A stretch of 64,000 nucleotides of DNA from Vermamoeba vermiformis (lineage: Eukaryota; Tubulinea; Echinamoebida): NCBI GenBank assembly GCA_045837725.1, contig JBEWZL010000232.1, positions 124,001 through 188,000 on the forward strand. Direction: 5' to 3'. The position numbers and the translations under genes were made by a program. This document shows positions 1 through 11,786 of this stretch, in pieces. The notes beneath the pieces were generated by a model. That model worked only from the letters and a program-made list of their open reading frames with translations, was not told the DNA's origin and searched no databases. Positions within the stretch are counted from its first letter, which is position 1. Each line of letters begins with the position of its first letter.

Positions 1-1218
1 CTATCTGTTGAAGCTCTAACAATCGCTCTGCTTCTTCTGAAGTCAAAAATCCATGGAACCATCTGTTATATACAAAATTAGATTCTTAATCATTAAATTA
101 AAGAGCCTTTAAGGTTTGATCTCGATCGAGATCAGGTAAAACTTATAAAGAAGATACGCACTTGTTATTGACGACATTGCGGAGCTATAATAAGACATAA
201 TAGTATTAGTAAAGTTGAAATGATATAAGTCAACGCTGGATCTTACATTTTGAATGGAATCTTTGAATGGACCGAAGGCTTTCAAAAACTCGTTAAATTT
301 CAATAGAGTGACTTCGCCTGTGCCCGAATTATCTATAATTATACGTTAATAATGCACCTAAAATATTACGACCATTGTGGCGTATGAGGCACCAGTATAA
401 GCCGAGTAAAACCACATCCTCATAAGAAAATTGGAATTCTCATTGTTCCATAGTAGTATAATGATTTAAAAATATAACGTGATTGCATATTGAGTAAAAT
501 GACCTTGTAACTTACCGAGTACATAACGAAGAGATAAAAGACCTTCCTCATCTATGTCAATTTTTCTTGCTAGAGCGGCTGTAAATTTATTCCATTCGAC
601 CATAACACCCTAAAATGGCAATTAATGAGTATAAATGACCATATACAAATTATAAATAAAAAAAACAAATTAAAATAATTAATTGGTTGGGCATCCACAA
701 AATTAATAGACACTAAAATCAGGTAGGCTTACCTCGTCTTCAAAATATTCTTCCCATAATTTACGGCCATCAATATCTTCTAGAATACTCGTGTAATTTC
801 TTTTTTTCTTTGGCTTCACATCTTTGTCTTTTTTCTTCTTGGTCGCGTTTAATTGCTCTATTTTTGCTACCATGCCTCGTACTAATCCATAAAGGGCTGT
901 ATTAAGGTGATCTAAATTTCGTCTAACACGAGTGGATTGCATATAGCGCTTTAACTTTTGCTCAGCGTGAATCTTGGTCAAGAAGGTATCATAATCGCCC
1001 AATACTTTGACTAGATCATCTACTGGATTTTTGCCGGTGTCTTCTATGATTCCTTTCACGTTTGAGGCCTGCAGCTCATTATCGATCCGCTCTATAACGT
1101 TTTTAATAGTGACCAGGAAATCCGCATCCACAATTGCTTTGTTTGTTTCAAGGATCTTTTCTATCTTCGTGGCATGCTCCTTGCATTTAGCCAGGTCCTT
1201 TTTTACTTTCGAAGACAT
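1..1218 (-). CDS. Cbl-like protein: 4-helix bundle, EF-hand, SH2 (partial)
   Basis: Exons 1218-733, 609-516, 332-247, 184-162 and 62 to beyond the window edge; all phases close. About 250 residues are visible. Residues 1-160 are helical and Lys-rich, as in the Cbl four-helix bundle. Next comes RKLWEEYF, matching the Cbl EF-hand entry region, and an EF loop DNSGTGEVTLLKF. The last exons give LRNVVNNKWFHGFLTSEEAE, the start of an SH2 domain. This order (4H, EF, SH2) is the Cbl tyrosine-kinase-binding module. In known Cbl proteins it binds phosphotyrosine and a RING E3 follows; the RING would lie outside the window, so ubiquitin-ligase activity is inferred only. The start ATG at 1218 is chosen over upstream in-frame residues because helix content begins there. 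The 23-base exon 184-162 is needed to keep phase. Confidence 0.8.
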
Positions 1219-1603
1219 GTTGTATTCATTACGGCTCGGCGTCAAAATAAATTGAATTTCAGTTGGCTCAAAAATAACCGCAACTCGTGAGCAGCTCACA
1301 CAACGTAGGTAAGACTATCAATATCATGAATATACAGAAGAGAATCGGGGGAGCAATATCCGCCCTTATTTAAATTGTTTTGATTTTTTAAACAACAAAT
1401 CAATAGATCGTGCACGTACACAACACTGCAAAATGGCCGTTTGCCTAGTTTAATAGCCCCCTAGTGTTTCATATCGAGCGAGACTTATTATTACTGAAGA
1501 AGCACCACGTGGTGCTGATTTGTGAACCTCAAACCTGCGAGATTATTGCAGAAAAAACACAACGCATTTTAATCGATTTGACACAAGCTTCAAACACAGC
1601 GCA
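1219..1603. promoter_or_regulatory. Divergent intergenic region
   Basis: 385 bases between the Cbl-like gene (leftward) and the PH-domain gene (rightward). It should hold both promoters. I see no clear TATA box or structured element; the short ORFs here overlap on both strands and look random. Confidence 0.4.
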
Positions 1604-3585
1604 ATGTCGACTATCAAGGAAAGTAAGACTCTCGGAGACGTCTTGTCCTCCAAGAAAAAAGAGAAGAAGGACAAGGATGAGAAGAAGGACAAAGAAAAGG
1701 AGAAGGACAAAAAGAAAGAAAAAAGAAAGAGTGAGATGCGCACTTCATCTTCCACTCGTGAGCTGTCCTCTTCCTCCAAGGTAGACCGCAGAAAGAGTGA
1801 AAAGAGAATGCCGGAAGTTAAAAGGAACGCTAATATGGATGACGACCGGGACGAAGTTAGCATGACTGAAGAAGAGTCTGTGATTAAGGGTCACGAGTTT
1901 GATAAGGTTAGTTAATTTAACTAATTTTTTAGAATTAATTCGTTGCAATTTGAACGTAATTTTGAATCTGTATTTCGTTTCAATGCTAAACTCTTTATTT
2001 AATTCAGAAATTATGGCCTTATCGTCGTATTTCTGGCTATAAAGTCAAGGGCCAGAAAGAGGGCTTTTACAAACGAAAAATTGGCAACGGCAGATGGGCA
2101 CCTGTGTGGTTAGTCTTGTATTTGGATTATGTCTTGTGGTATAAGCCTGGCAGAGTATGTATTAGATTTAGAATATATTATTATGCATGTAGCAATAGTA
2201 ACACAAATCTACTGCTTCGCTGGCGAAATCTGATTCGCTTCGAGATTGAAAATTCAAAATTTCATATCATTATTTTCGCTGGCAATTTTGCTAATAATTT
2301 ATATAGGCCAAGACACCCTTCCTTACAGACTTACCCGTCGGTGCAGTCAAATTGGAAGTTATTAATGAAAGAACTATTGAAAACGCCGTTGATACTTACG
2401 ATTTGTCTGGTTTGATCCCTAAGACCATCCACTTTGACCACACCGTTCAATTCCAACTCGGAGGTACGTTCTTATTATCGAAAATAGCGAATTCAAACCG
2501 GATCTAATTCCTCCGTAAACAGACAAGGAAAAATTATGCTACCTTCAATTCGAAAGTGACGAAGAACGCGACGAATGGGCTGAAGCTATGAAATCTACTA
2601 TTAAGACCCTCAGATCAGCTCGCCCACGCGTCATTCCTAACGCTCTTGAGTTGACTGAACAGCTTATGAACCAGATCCCCAAAAATAGTACGGTTACTTT
2701 GCCACTATTAATACGCGGATATTTCCGACGGTGCTAATTAACGTCTATTATTAGATAACTTGGGCAAGGGACCATTCGCTGGCGAAGAAGAACGATGGAT
2801 CGCTGCTATGAAATTGTATTACCACACCCGTGAAAAGAATTTGGATGCCGTTAAGGTATTTATTCATTCTAGATTATATATGAATAACTTTAGCGAAATC
2901 TACGATTATTACGAATATTTGAGCACAGATCGTTAACCGGATTCTTCTTTCTGTAGAACTTTTCTTACTTCTCAGACTTCGTTCCTCCTACCAACGTTTC
3001 ATTCATTGAGTGGTTCTTGAACCCCGGAGGTCTTGCTGAAGGCACCAACACTAGCTTGGAAAAGGATCTGACCATCGCCGAAGACTTTGTCGTTGGCAAG
3101 TGGCGCGAAGAGTTGTTGAACATTCAAGCGACTGAAAAAGCTCTTTCTGAGCCTGAAATTGACGAGCGAACTGCTGCTAAGTACCGCCAAAAGGCTCAAG
3201 AAGTTCAACGCATGATCGATCTGTACCACAAATACCAGAAGGAGTTGTACAATAAGGAACCTCAATACGAATATGCCAAGAAGAAGTGGAAGGAGTTTGA
3301 AATCGAAGCTGATCGATTGGTCAACTTGAGAAAAGATCAACTGGAAAAGGCTCGACAGGAAGCTATTAACAAGGCCGAGGAAGCCGTAAGTATTATTATA
3401 TAGAGCCACCGTAGTGTATAAATGATAGCTAACGGCGGGTACTATAATAGGCTAAAGCTCAAGAAGAGAAGGCTCGCTTAGCATTCGAAGAGAAACAACG
3501 ACAAAAGGCCGATCCGTTCTACATTGGTCAAGATCCTGAAGACGACCCGTTCGCTGATATCAAGATCAAGACGTTGAGGCTATAA
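1604..3585 (+). CDS. PH-domain protein, cytoskeletal/signalling type
   Basis: Exons 1604-1906, 2008-2154, 2307-2463, 2523-2687, 2755-2855, 2957-3385, 3451-3585; 478 residues. Residues 1-60 are an extremely Lys/Glu-rich charged stretch. Residues ~110-230 form a PH domain: KVKGQKEGFYKRK, then WAPVWLVLYLDYVLWYKPG, and the closing helix DEERDEWAEAMKSTIKTL with its conserved Trp. The C-terminal third is a long charged helix (EIEADRLVNLRKDQLEKARQ) likely to be coiled coil. PH domains bind phosphoinositides or partner proteins at membranes. I do not recognise an orthologue. Transcription diverges from the Cbl-like gene. Confidence 0.85.
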
Positions 3586-3743
3586 AGATATAATATAATA
3601 TAATCCCCTACCTTGTAAGTCTTAGCCGAAATGCCAAATAATAAGCAATAAAATGTCAAAATTATGATATGCATTGCACTTGCAACCACAAAGGATATTT
3701 ATATTAACCGCAACTATATACATTTATTTATACGCCATTAAAA

Positions 3744-5550
3744 TTACATATTATAATAGTTTCGCTTTTTACCCGCTACCGATGGCTTTTCTTCAGTAAC
3801 AGGATCTTGGCCCGCACCTGCGGAATTTACCCGGTCATTTATTGAATCGCAAAAGTATACTGCGGTAGTACTTACCATTATTATTCGGCAGGAACGTGAA
3901 TGTAAGGTTTTCTTTCGCAGGGACGGCTTGATCGTCGAGCACATTACTGATCTCGACCGCTACTGTCAACTCTTTGGTCAGATCTTCGATGATCGGCGGC
4001 TGAACAATGATGAGGTTGGTTTCGCATTGCACGATTGTCGCCGGGATATTTCCGAACTTGACAACTAAATTCTTCTTGTTTTTCAGAAACTTCCGACCCC
4101 TGATCCAGACCTCATTTTGAGGTCCGCCAGTGACTAGGCTCTTGGGCATAATACCAAGAATCAATGGTCGGTCTGTCGTAAAATGTGTCAATTATTGCTG
4201 GTTCACAAAACTTATAAAGCGTACCTAGACTTTTCACTTTGTTCGACGCGACAATGAATGGATTGGATCGGATTACTTCCTCCTTGTAGAATGTTTCGCT
4301 CTTAGAGAGGTACCGCACCGTGAACTCTAGCAAATACTTGCTTTTCGAGCCAGTTGTTTTGTAAATATTCAAAGCGAAGGCAGCCTGCCATAAATAAACA
4401 ATTAGGATTTGCTGTCTTTGCAAGAATTTAACACTTGCCTGACATGTGTCTTTAGTCTCAAGAGGAATACTAATCTCTCCTCCAAGGATGCCTTCTCCCG
4501 CGGGTTCTGTCACGAAGTTATCGCCCTTTCCCTAAAAGGAAATTTTCGGTGAACAACGCACGCTTCCAAACATGGAAAAATTTTAACCCTTCATCGTGTA
4601 ATTACACAAGGCTGATATCTTACCGATTCATTACGAGTCATTATCAGAAGTTTCGCCGTCACGCGTCCTTCGATAATATCGCTCGCCCTAAATAGCCAAA
4701 ATAAGAAAGTTTAGATTTTAGTATGGATTGTCATCCACAAACGTTGGAACTTACTTCCCCGAGTACTGAATTCGCAGCGGATGCGGCAAAAGATGTCTAT
4801 TATCATCATTTAGTATTTATCGAATGATTGCGGTTAAATTCAACGAATTAAAATTTCAAATTTATCAGCTTACCTGTTTTCATTTTGATACGCTTTACGT
4901 TGTTTCTCTTGAGGCTGTTCGACCAAATAGAACTTGGTAGGACCAGTTGGTGCAGGTTGGGCCTTATTGGCCGATTTCGCTTCTTTGACAGATGGCGAGC
5001 CAAGATCTGCACTCTGCTGCACTGTCGCGTTATTTGCTGCGTATCCGTTGGGTTGGGACTCTCGTACATGCTCGTGAATGGGCCCATGGTTTTGATATCC
5101 ATTGAATTGAGGCAAATACGGCATTTTAAGTCCGTTCGTAAACGACTCAGCGTAATTATTACTCGAAATTGACGGAAGAGGTCCGTCTTCGTGGGCATAA
5201 TGATGTATTTCGCCATTGGTTGGATATTGAGGGATCGTCATATTATAATGTGGTGGATGGAAGTTGTCTGGCGGTGGGTGGTGCATATTATGGTGGTGGT
5301 CATTTAATGGCATCGAAACGAAATACGCTGCATAATTGGGAGGGCTAAATGCCGACGACCCTATCTCTAGTCTTCGTTTCTTAAATTCGCGTCCATCCTG
5401 TTTGCATTTTAAAAAATTAGAGTAAATCGTAGATCGCAGCATTAATTAACCGCAATAATATTATTCAACGTAATAAAACCGACATACCTCGTCGGCTAAT
5501 TTTAAACCCATTCCATCCGGTGTTGGACCGGAGTTGCTTTTTTGACTCAT
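3744..5550 (-). CDS. Candidate Rel-homology/IPT transcription factor
   Basis: Exons 5550-5488, 5397-4874, 4796-4755, 4687-4624, 4531-4439, 4384-4225, 4172-3876, 3817-3744; 438 residues. The N-terminal ~190 residues are low complexity, rich in His, Pro and Asn, with a basic KKRR near residue 27. Then comes GPTKFYLVEQPQEKQRKAY, which resembles the Rel-homology opening (IVEQP, then Arg/Tyr-rich). A beta-rich region follows, and an IPT/TIG immunoglobulin-like domain starts PLILGIMPKSLVTGGPQNEV and ends LTFTFLP, as in Rel proteins. The tail carries KKRNYY. Rel-type assignment is inference from these short matches; another IPT-domain factor is possible. The intron 4438-4385 is GC-AG and its length is divisible by three without stops, so retention is possible. 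Converges on the PH-domain gene. Confidence 0.6.
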
Positions 5551-6355
5551 TGTCGTGGTAACGATCCTAAATTTCTCGTTGCTGTTGGAGATCGGATCCA
5601 ATGTTTCGCGATAGCTTTTGAATGCCACGGTATTGTGTTCTCCTCAATAATGGTGATCAGAATGATTTCAATGACAGCGCTATAACATAATCTGGCGAGA
5701 TTCCTTGGAGGTTCAAACCTCTTAAATTTTCCTTATAAGGTCATCTTTTTTATATTTGGTAAGGACGTTTGGATTTTTTCGCAGGACATTGTTATGATAA
5801 TCCTTACCATATCACGAAGAATTGCTGAGGTATCGACTCCTACGAATCGGTAGGTTTTGAAATCCAGATTCGAGGCAAATTCAACGGTCGACTTCGCGTC
5901 CGAATTCGCAGGGAAGTATACTGAAGGCCCTATAATAAAATTTAACCTTCCAATGATACGAAGAAACAATCCGTAAGCGTTTTTCTTGTTTATTCACCAA
6001 TTAAGTAACAAACTCCTATCTCTAAAAATCTGAAGCTTAAAATTTGCCTTAAAAGCTGAATACAATTAGAATCGATATGCATCACCTGATATTAAGCCTT
6101 TTTTGGTTTCGTAAGTACTCGCGAAATGGCATCCGAGTAACGGCTTCGCGGAGATCACCCGAAACATGTTTCGCTGCCTAGCGCTGCTTTGCTTCTTGAA
6201 AAAACAATCACTAGCATAACGTATAAAATCCAATCAGCGAGACTAAGCGATTTGCTAACTGATTTGATTTATTTCTTTATTTTTAATTTTGATTATTATT
6301 ATCCATAAAATGAAAGCTTGCACAATAAGTAAATAAATATACGATCAATAGAATA
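5551..6355. other. Gene-poor stretch with one possible exon
   Basis: 805 bases between the leftward IPT-domain gene and the rightward SET gene. On the minus strand 5929-5808 reads as a protein-like exon (GPSVYFPANSDAK then FVGVDTSAILRDM) bounded by TATAG and GGTAAGG, but I cannot link it in phase to the ATG at 5550. It may be a 5' coding exon of the IPT gene or chance. Nothing else recognisable. Confidence 0.3.
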
Positions 6356-8743
6356 ATGGACAGATTTATGAGCTGGCTCGCCAGGCACGATATAACCGTA
6401 GATGCCGTCGTGCCATTTGATTTTGAAGATACAGGGCGAGGAATGCGTGCCACAAGGGATATTGCCGTAAGATCATATTAAAAATGAATAGTACAAGGAT
6501 TAATAATCATAACCGTAAAGCCTGGAGAATTATTATTGAAGATCCCCGAGTATTTAATTATTTCGGCTAAAACAGCGTTAGATTCAGACATAGGACAGTC
6601 CTTTCGTGAGGTAATATTTATTTATAAATAAAATAATTATAACTAATAATTTTTAGGCTCGAATAAAAAATGGTGTAGATCTGATCTGTTTGTACCTTCT
6701 ATATGAAAAGAATAAGCCAGATTCAGCGTGGAAAGAATATATCGATATATTGCCAACATCGTTTAGTGATCTACTTCACTTTACCGACGACGAGCTTCAA
6801 GAACTACAGTGCAGCGTCAAAATAGGTACGTGGATCCGTATGTGCCTAATCCACTCTTACATGGTTATAGAGCGACTAAAAGCAAAGAAAAGAAGTCTTC
6901 AGAATAAACACCAAGCGTTGAAATCTTCGCTGGAGGTCAGTACAAAAAAAGCCCGCCAATTTCTCGTGTACGAATTCTGACGTAGTTTTTATTTGTACTG
7001 TTAGACTGTAATGAAGAAAGCGCTACCATGGCTCACATTCGATGAGTTCTTATGGGCCTGGTCTTGCGTAATGTCACGGTACGTCATCCAAACAGCGAGA
7101 TTCAACTGCGCTGTTGTTGCCTCTCCAACCCTTATAGCTTTATCTTAAATTACATTCATCAGTGGTATATTTTTAATTGTCCAAATTAATTAGGAGCTTC
7201 TACATCCCAGGCAGAAAACGGATGAACATTGAAAAAGATGAATACAACGTGATACCTTTCGCCGACATGTTCAATCACAGTTCTATGGTAGAGGTACGTT
7301 GACCAACCAACAAGCATTATCAATGGTGCGCTTCGATCTGGCGTACGGAAAGCTCGGCGATCGATCCGGATTTAATTCTTTTCTTCGGCCCGAAGCCTTA
7401 ATCGGTTACTTATTTAACTTCAAAGTCCCGAGGTGCATTCGGAGCGAACTCGGGAGCATACAAATTGTTCACTGACACTGCATACAAGAAGGGAGATCAG
7501 GTATGGCCATTCTTTCGCTAATTTTCGTCAAATATTGCTGATAAATAGACCTTCCCCTATTTAAATTTAATTTTAATTAGTTGGTTCGAGTTGATATTGC
7601 GTTAATACTTGCCAAGAAAAACTAACCGTTCCGGATTTCAGGTGTTTTTGTGTTACGGCCAGCACAGCAATGAAGTCTTATTGAAGTACTACGGCTTCGT
7701 CATAGACAACAATCGATATAACTCCATACGCTTCTACATTGACTGGAACACGTTTCCAACAACAAACCAAGCGGCGAAGTTGAGCTTGATCGGCGAGTAT
7801 CACGTTGCCGAAGGGTAATTATATTCTAGAACATTGAGATTACCATTATTGGTATTTTCAGACTTTCCATAAGCGAGGAAAATTAGAAATCAAAACGCTT
7901 CATTAAGTTTCAAGCCGGAATTGGATCCGAAGTTATTTTACATTGCGGTTCATTAAATATAATATACCAACTTACTTTTGCATCGTTAGCAAGTGCGTCG
8001 CTCTTGAAGAAGAATTCTCCTGGAATATGATGACTTGCCTGCGGATCATGCTTAGCGAGAGTACTCAGTACGAGGACTGGGCAAAAGCCATTTTGTAAGT
8101 CCGATTCTACGTTCACTAATATGAAATTTTATGTACACCGATTTCCAAAGCCCGTACCGGCAAAATGAGCCTCCGAGACTCACAAGAACAAATGAGGCTA
8201 TGTGTACTTTGTGATTTCGTTTTGTGAAATCGATTGATTTTAACTTGATAAGCACTCGCGTATCAAAGACATACCGACTGCACGTGCTTTAAAACCAGTT
8301 TAGTTTACTAATATGAACCTGACTGCAGGGAGGACGTAATATCTCGCGAGAACGAACTGAAAGTGTGGGATTATTTAAAAAATCTCCTACTAGATCGAGC
8401 TAAGGACAAAAAAACGACAGTTAAGGCAAGTCCCATTCGTTAATTAAAATTAATTCGAATAGCCTTCTTAGTGAAGGAGATACACGCGAGGCATAGCGGG
8501 AGAATCAATCTGCCCTTTTGTTCCACCGCTAGCTGTGCACAAACCCGATATGGCCTAGCGCCCTATTTATATCGTTATTTAACGCGAAGTTTTTTCTTAC
8601 CTTGTTTGGTTATACTATAGGAGGACATGGCATTATTAGAGAAAGAAACCAACTTCAACAAAAGAAATGCTTATACTCTACGCATAGGCGAGAAGAAGAT
8701 AATTGACTCACTTTTAAATCTATGCGCCGAAAGGCTTCGGTAA
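6356..8743 (+). CDS. SET-domain protein-lysine methyltransferase (SETD4/SETD6/LSMT class)
   Basis: Exons 6356-6466, 6521-6610, 6657-6825, 6871-6935, 7005-7078, 7194-7293, 7426-7500, 7642-7814, 7908-7947, 7994-8094, 8329-8425, 8621-8743; 405 residues. Family marks in order: GRGMRATRDIA (start of SET, as in the Rubisco-methyltransferase family), PGELLLKIP, the insert domain, FLWAWSCVMSR, VIPFADMFNHSS with the NHS cofactor motif, and VFLCYGQHSNEVLLKYYGFV with the catalytic Tyr region. A helical substrate-binding domain follows (EEFSWNMMTCLRIMLSEST). These enzymes use S-adenosylmethionine to methylate protein lysines; the substrate here is unknown. The last intron uses a GC donor (AAG|GCAAGT); reading through it gives a short alternative end. 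Confidence 0.88.
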
Positions 8744-8972
8744 CTTTGCCACAATTTCTGCAAAATAAAATTATTCCGATTCCTGATATGGTAATTCCTC
8801 TTCGGGTAAGAGATTCACCGGAATCTGGTATTTTTAGGTTTATATGAGAAAATGATATCTCGCTAACCTTGCGTCGGTTTCATTTTCTGAGTGCTGCATG
8901 ATTAAAATAAAGTAAGTGGGACAACGAAATAAGTCTCGATAAATTGTCCGCGGGTTTTATTTGTCTCAACCA

Positions 8973-10713
8973 CTAATTCTCCGCAGATCCCTGCAGTAGT
9001 TTAAGCGCTGCTTCTGTTTTATCGTTTTGCACCTATTAATTAATTTCCATTAATACTATCTTCAGGTAATGGATTTGCCACAGTTCAGTAATGGAGGCGC
9101 CTAAAATAGACCAAATATAAACTCTTACCAATATGAAGTCGTCATCAAACGTCGATAGATAGAATATGCTAATACCATTGAGCGCGAGAATATCCGACAC
9201 CTGAGTAACTGCTCCAAGCGTATTGCCGGCTAAAAAATGAGTTGAGACAAAGTCTAAAAATAGATGCGCCGTATCGCGATCCTGCGACTTCACGTAAATC
9301 AATTGAACTCCGGTCTGTTACTTACAGAAGCCCATCGGACCGGCTGAAATTTGAATAGCATTCCATGAGTTAGCGTTTCGCTCAACGCGGCTACAAAATT
9401 CATTCGGCAAACTGCTGAACGCCTTCTCTTCCATAACTAAAGATACTTCCTCGCTAGTAATGGTAATCGATAGGAAGCGGTCCTCTCTAAAAAGTTCGTT
9501 AGAGTCTACGGAGATGAGGATCTTAATTTCGGCAAAGGTATCCTGGATAACACCCAGACCGCCTTAACTCCGTGGAAAGGCACCAAAATTAAATTAAACT
9601 ATGCCAACATACCGCTCTGGAAATAGCAGCAGTTTTAACAGGGCGTGAGTTAGATGTGGAATGGATTCCCGAGCAAAGCAGGCTAATATTAGTCTCTGAG
9701 ACAATGGAGAGAGTTCCATTGACTTGATAACGTTATTGCTCTTTGACTTGAACGGTTCTGAAGACAAGCGATGCTCTTGCTGAGGGATCAAGATCGTGGG
9801 TAAATGTTTTTGAAGAATGGCATACGCCTGCTCGAGCCGCTCTTCTTCGACCTAAATATAGAGTATGACGCACTTGATATTTAATAAATCGTAGTCGGGT
9901 GGAAACGTACCAGCATGAGATCTGTGTAGTAAGTGCTGTAATAGATGATGCTAATACCAACTTGAGCCTAAACAATTCACGACTTCAGAAAATGGATACA
10001 TTAATCAATTATAATGTACTCACGATTGGTTGTGTAAATCGGCGAACAAGGCCGGGCTGATCTGAACGAGAAGTTAGAATCCGTTACACCAACGGCGATT
10101 ATAAACGCTTACTAATAGCGTCTGCGCCTTCGAATATCTGAATAGCTCTGTAATGTTGTTTGCTAACTACTAGATTGTCATCATTTCCACCAAGGCTCTG
10201 CACGGCATCTGAATCTACGATCTGGTACAGGTCAAGTCAAGGAGATAACAGATTTGGATAATATCCCGAATATATTCGTATTTAGGATACAAATGAGATA
10301 TCGCCTTCGGTTTCATTATATGAGAAGAACGGAGTGTTACTACAAATAGTAATCATCAGATCGGGATCGACCGATTACAAAATTGAACAAATGACGTGGA
10401 AAATAATTTAATAAAATTTTGCACCGCATTCTGTAATAGTAAATTTAAAATAATGGCCGAGAACGATTAAATCGAGCGGGATGTAACTCTTCAAAATTAA
10501 TTAGCTGTCATTCTTTCATTTTCTTGTCATTTAAGATTTGTAACGCACATACGCATTTACGTACCTATTGGGGAAAAATATTAATTTCACGATCTGCTTG
10601 ATCTTCCGCTCGAACGCTTCGTCACTTTTCGAGATCTTCAATAGGAACAGCTTGTGAGGCAAGATAGTTAACTTGCTCGCGTTGGAGTATGGGTTAAAAT
10701 CCAAGAAAGACAT
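8973..10713 (-). CDS. CASTOR-like ACT-domain amino-acid sensor
   Basis: Exons 10713-10565, 10339-10291, 10221-10113, 10061-10024, 9967-9911, 9851-9613, 9486-9326, 9229-9129, 9032-8973; 320 residues, against 329 for human CASTOR1. Two ACT-domain pairs are visible. Each starts with a helix before a Phe-Phe/Leu-Phe-Pro strand (IKQIVKLIFFPNR; ALLKLLLFPER) and ends with an STY/STF strand (ISIIYYSTYYTDLMLV; ISIFYLSTFDDDFILV). The Ser and the last Asp of these strands fall where CASTOR1 has arginine-contact residues Ser111 and Asp304. The loop after AGPMGF is two residues longer than in CASTOR1, so the ligand may differ. In animals CASTOR1 binds arginine and releases GATOR2 to activate mTORC1; that role is inference here. 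The gene converges on the SET gene. Confidence 0.85.
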
Positions 10714-10844
10714 TTTTAGTGTTGAATAGTTCTCCTCCAATGTCAATGACAAGCAAAAAAGTAAATCTGAAATTCTAAAGAACTACTATACATTTATATT
10801 ACACGGTTATATACAAAATTGGGAGTGCTTGCACTCTGGAAAAT

Positions 10845-11786
10845 TTAGTAATTATAGTATTGAGGGGCGTAGTCGTATTGAGGAGCCATGAAGCTTTGTT
10901 GTTGTTGTTTCGTGAAAGAAAGATCGAATCCCATGTCACCGTAGTAGTCAACTGCGTCGCTCTTGCCGTCGCTGTTGTAGTTGACATAGGGGGCATTGTA
11001 GTAGCTTTCGAATTGGACATCGCCAGCCTCCATGGCAACAAGAGGCTCCGAAGGAACGTCGGTCAAGCACATCCAGGAGTTGCGTCGGCCATTAGTGGGC
11101 ATTACGACTTGAGGTCTGTATTGAAACTGGGTTTCGGCGTCGGTGATGTAGTATTGTCGTGAAGAAGCGCGCTCTCGAGTTTCAAATCTGTTCTCAGGCA
11201 TTGTTTGAGGCAATTCCAAAGTCGGAAGTTGTTGCGTCGGAAGCTTAGACAAGTTTAAAGGAGTGACTTTAGCGCTAGGAGCAGGTTGAATGTGGTTCCT
11301 ATCCTCTTCGTGAAGGGAGCGCTGAATTTCTTTGCAACTCTGTACTGCCTGGAGTAAATCCTCGTCGTCGGGATTTTCGACTAGGGCGCTATCCATGTTT
11401 TGAGATACAATCCATTGAACCAGGCGTCTTTCGAAGGAAGCCCAACCCTTACTTCTTCTCTTTGCAGTAAAGTAAGCTGAGATGGTCGTCGCACTAAAAA
11501 CTTAAATTAGAAACTGAAAGCGAGGGCCAAAAATAGCCGATAGTTAATTTCTTAATGTTTAAAAGCTTGCTTACCTAACGTTTAATTCGAATGAAAGACT
11601 CTTTTGATTTTTTTGCAAGGTTCGCATGATTTCTTTTAGTTTTTGGAGTAGGGTCGGATCAGGCTCCGCCGTTTGTCCATTTTCGCTATCCTCTTCGCTG
11701 GAAAAGTTATCAGCTACTCTTCTCTTACTGAGCTTTTGTTGCTCTTCGAAGTACTTGTTGGAGGAGTGCTTGGGGAAGTGGCTCAT
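10845..11786 (-). CDS. Unknown-family protein, paralogue of the PHD gene next door
   Basis: Exons 11786-11575 and 11493-10845; 286 residues. Not recognised. The conserved core spans the only intron: LQKNQKSLSFELNVR, then SATTISAYFTAKRRSKGW and ASFERRLVQWIVSQ. The neighbouring gene has the same core with the intron at the same codon and phase. The C-terminus is rich in Tyr, Gln and Asn (QQQQS, YDYAPQYYNY) and looks disordered. An acidic Ser-rich stretch precedes the core. The core is basic and helical and could be a small DNA- or protein-binding unit; no function is claimed. Confidence 0.75.

Noticed and set aside
1007-1255. Plus-strand ORF antisense to the Cbl-like gene
   Set aside because: Shadow of the coding exon on the other strand.
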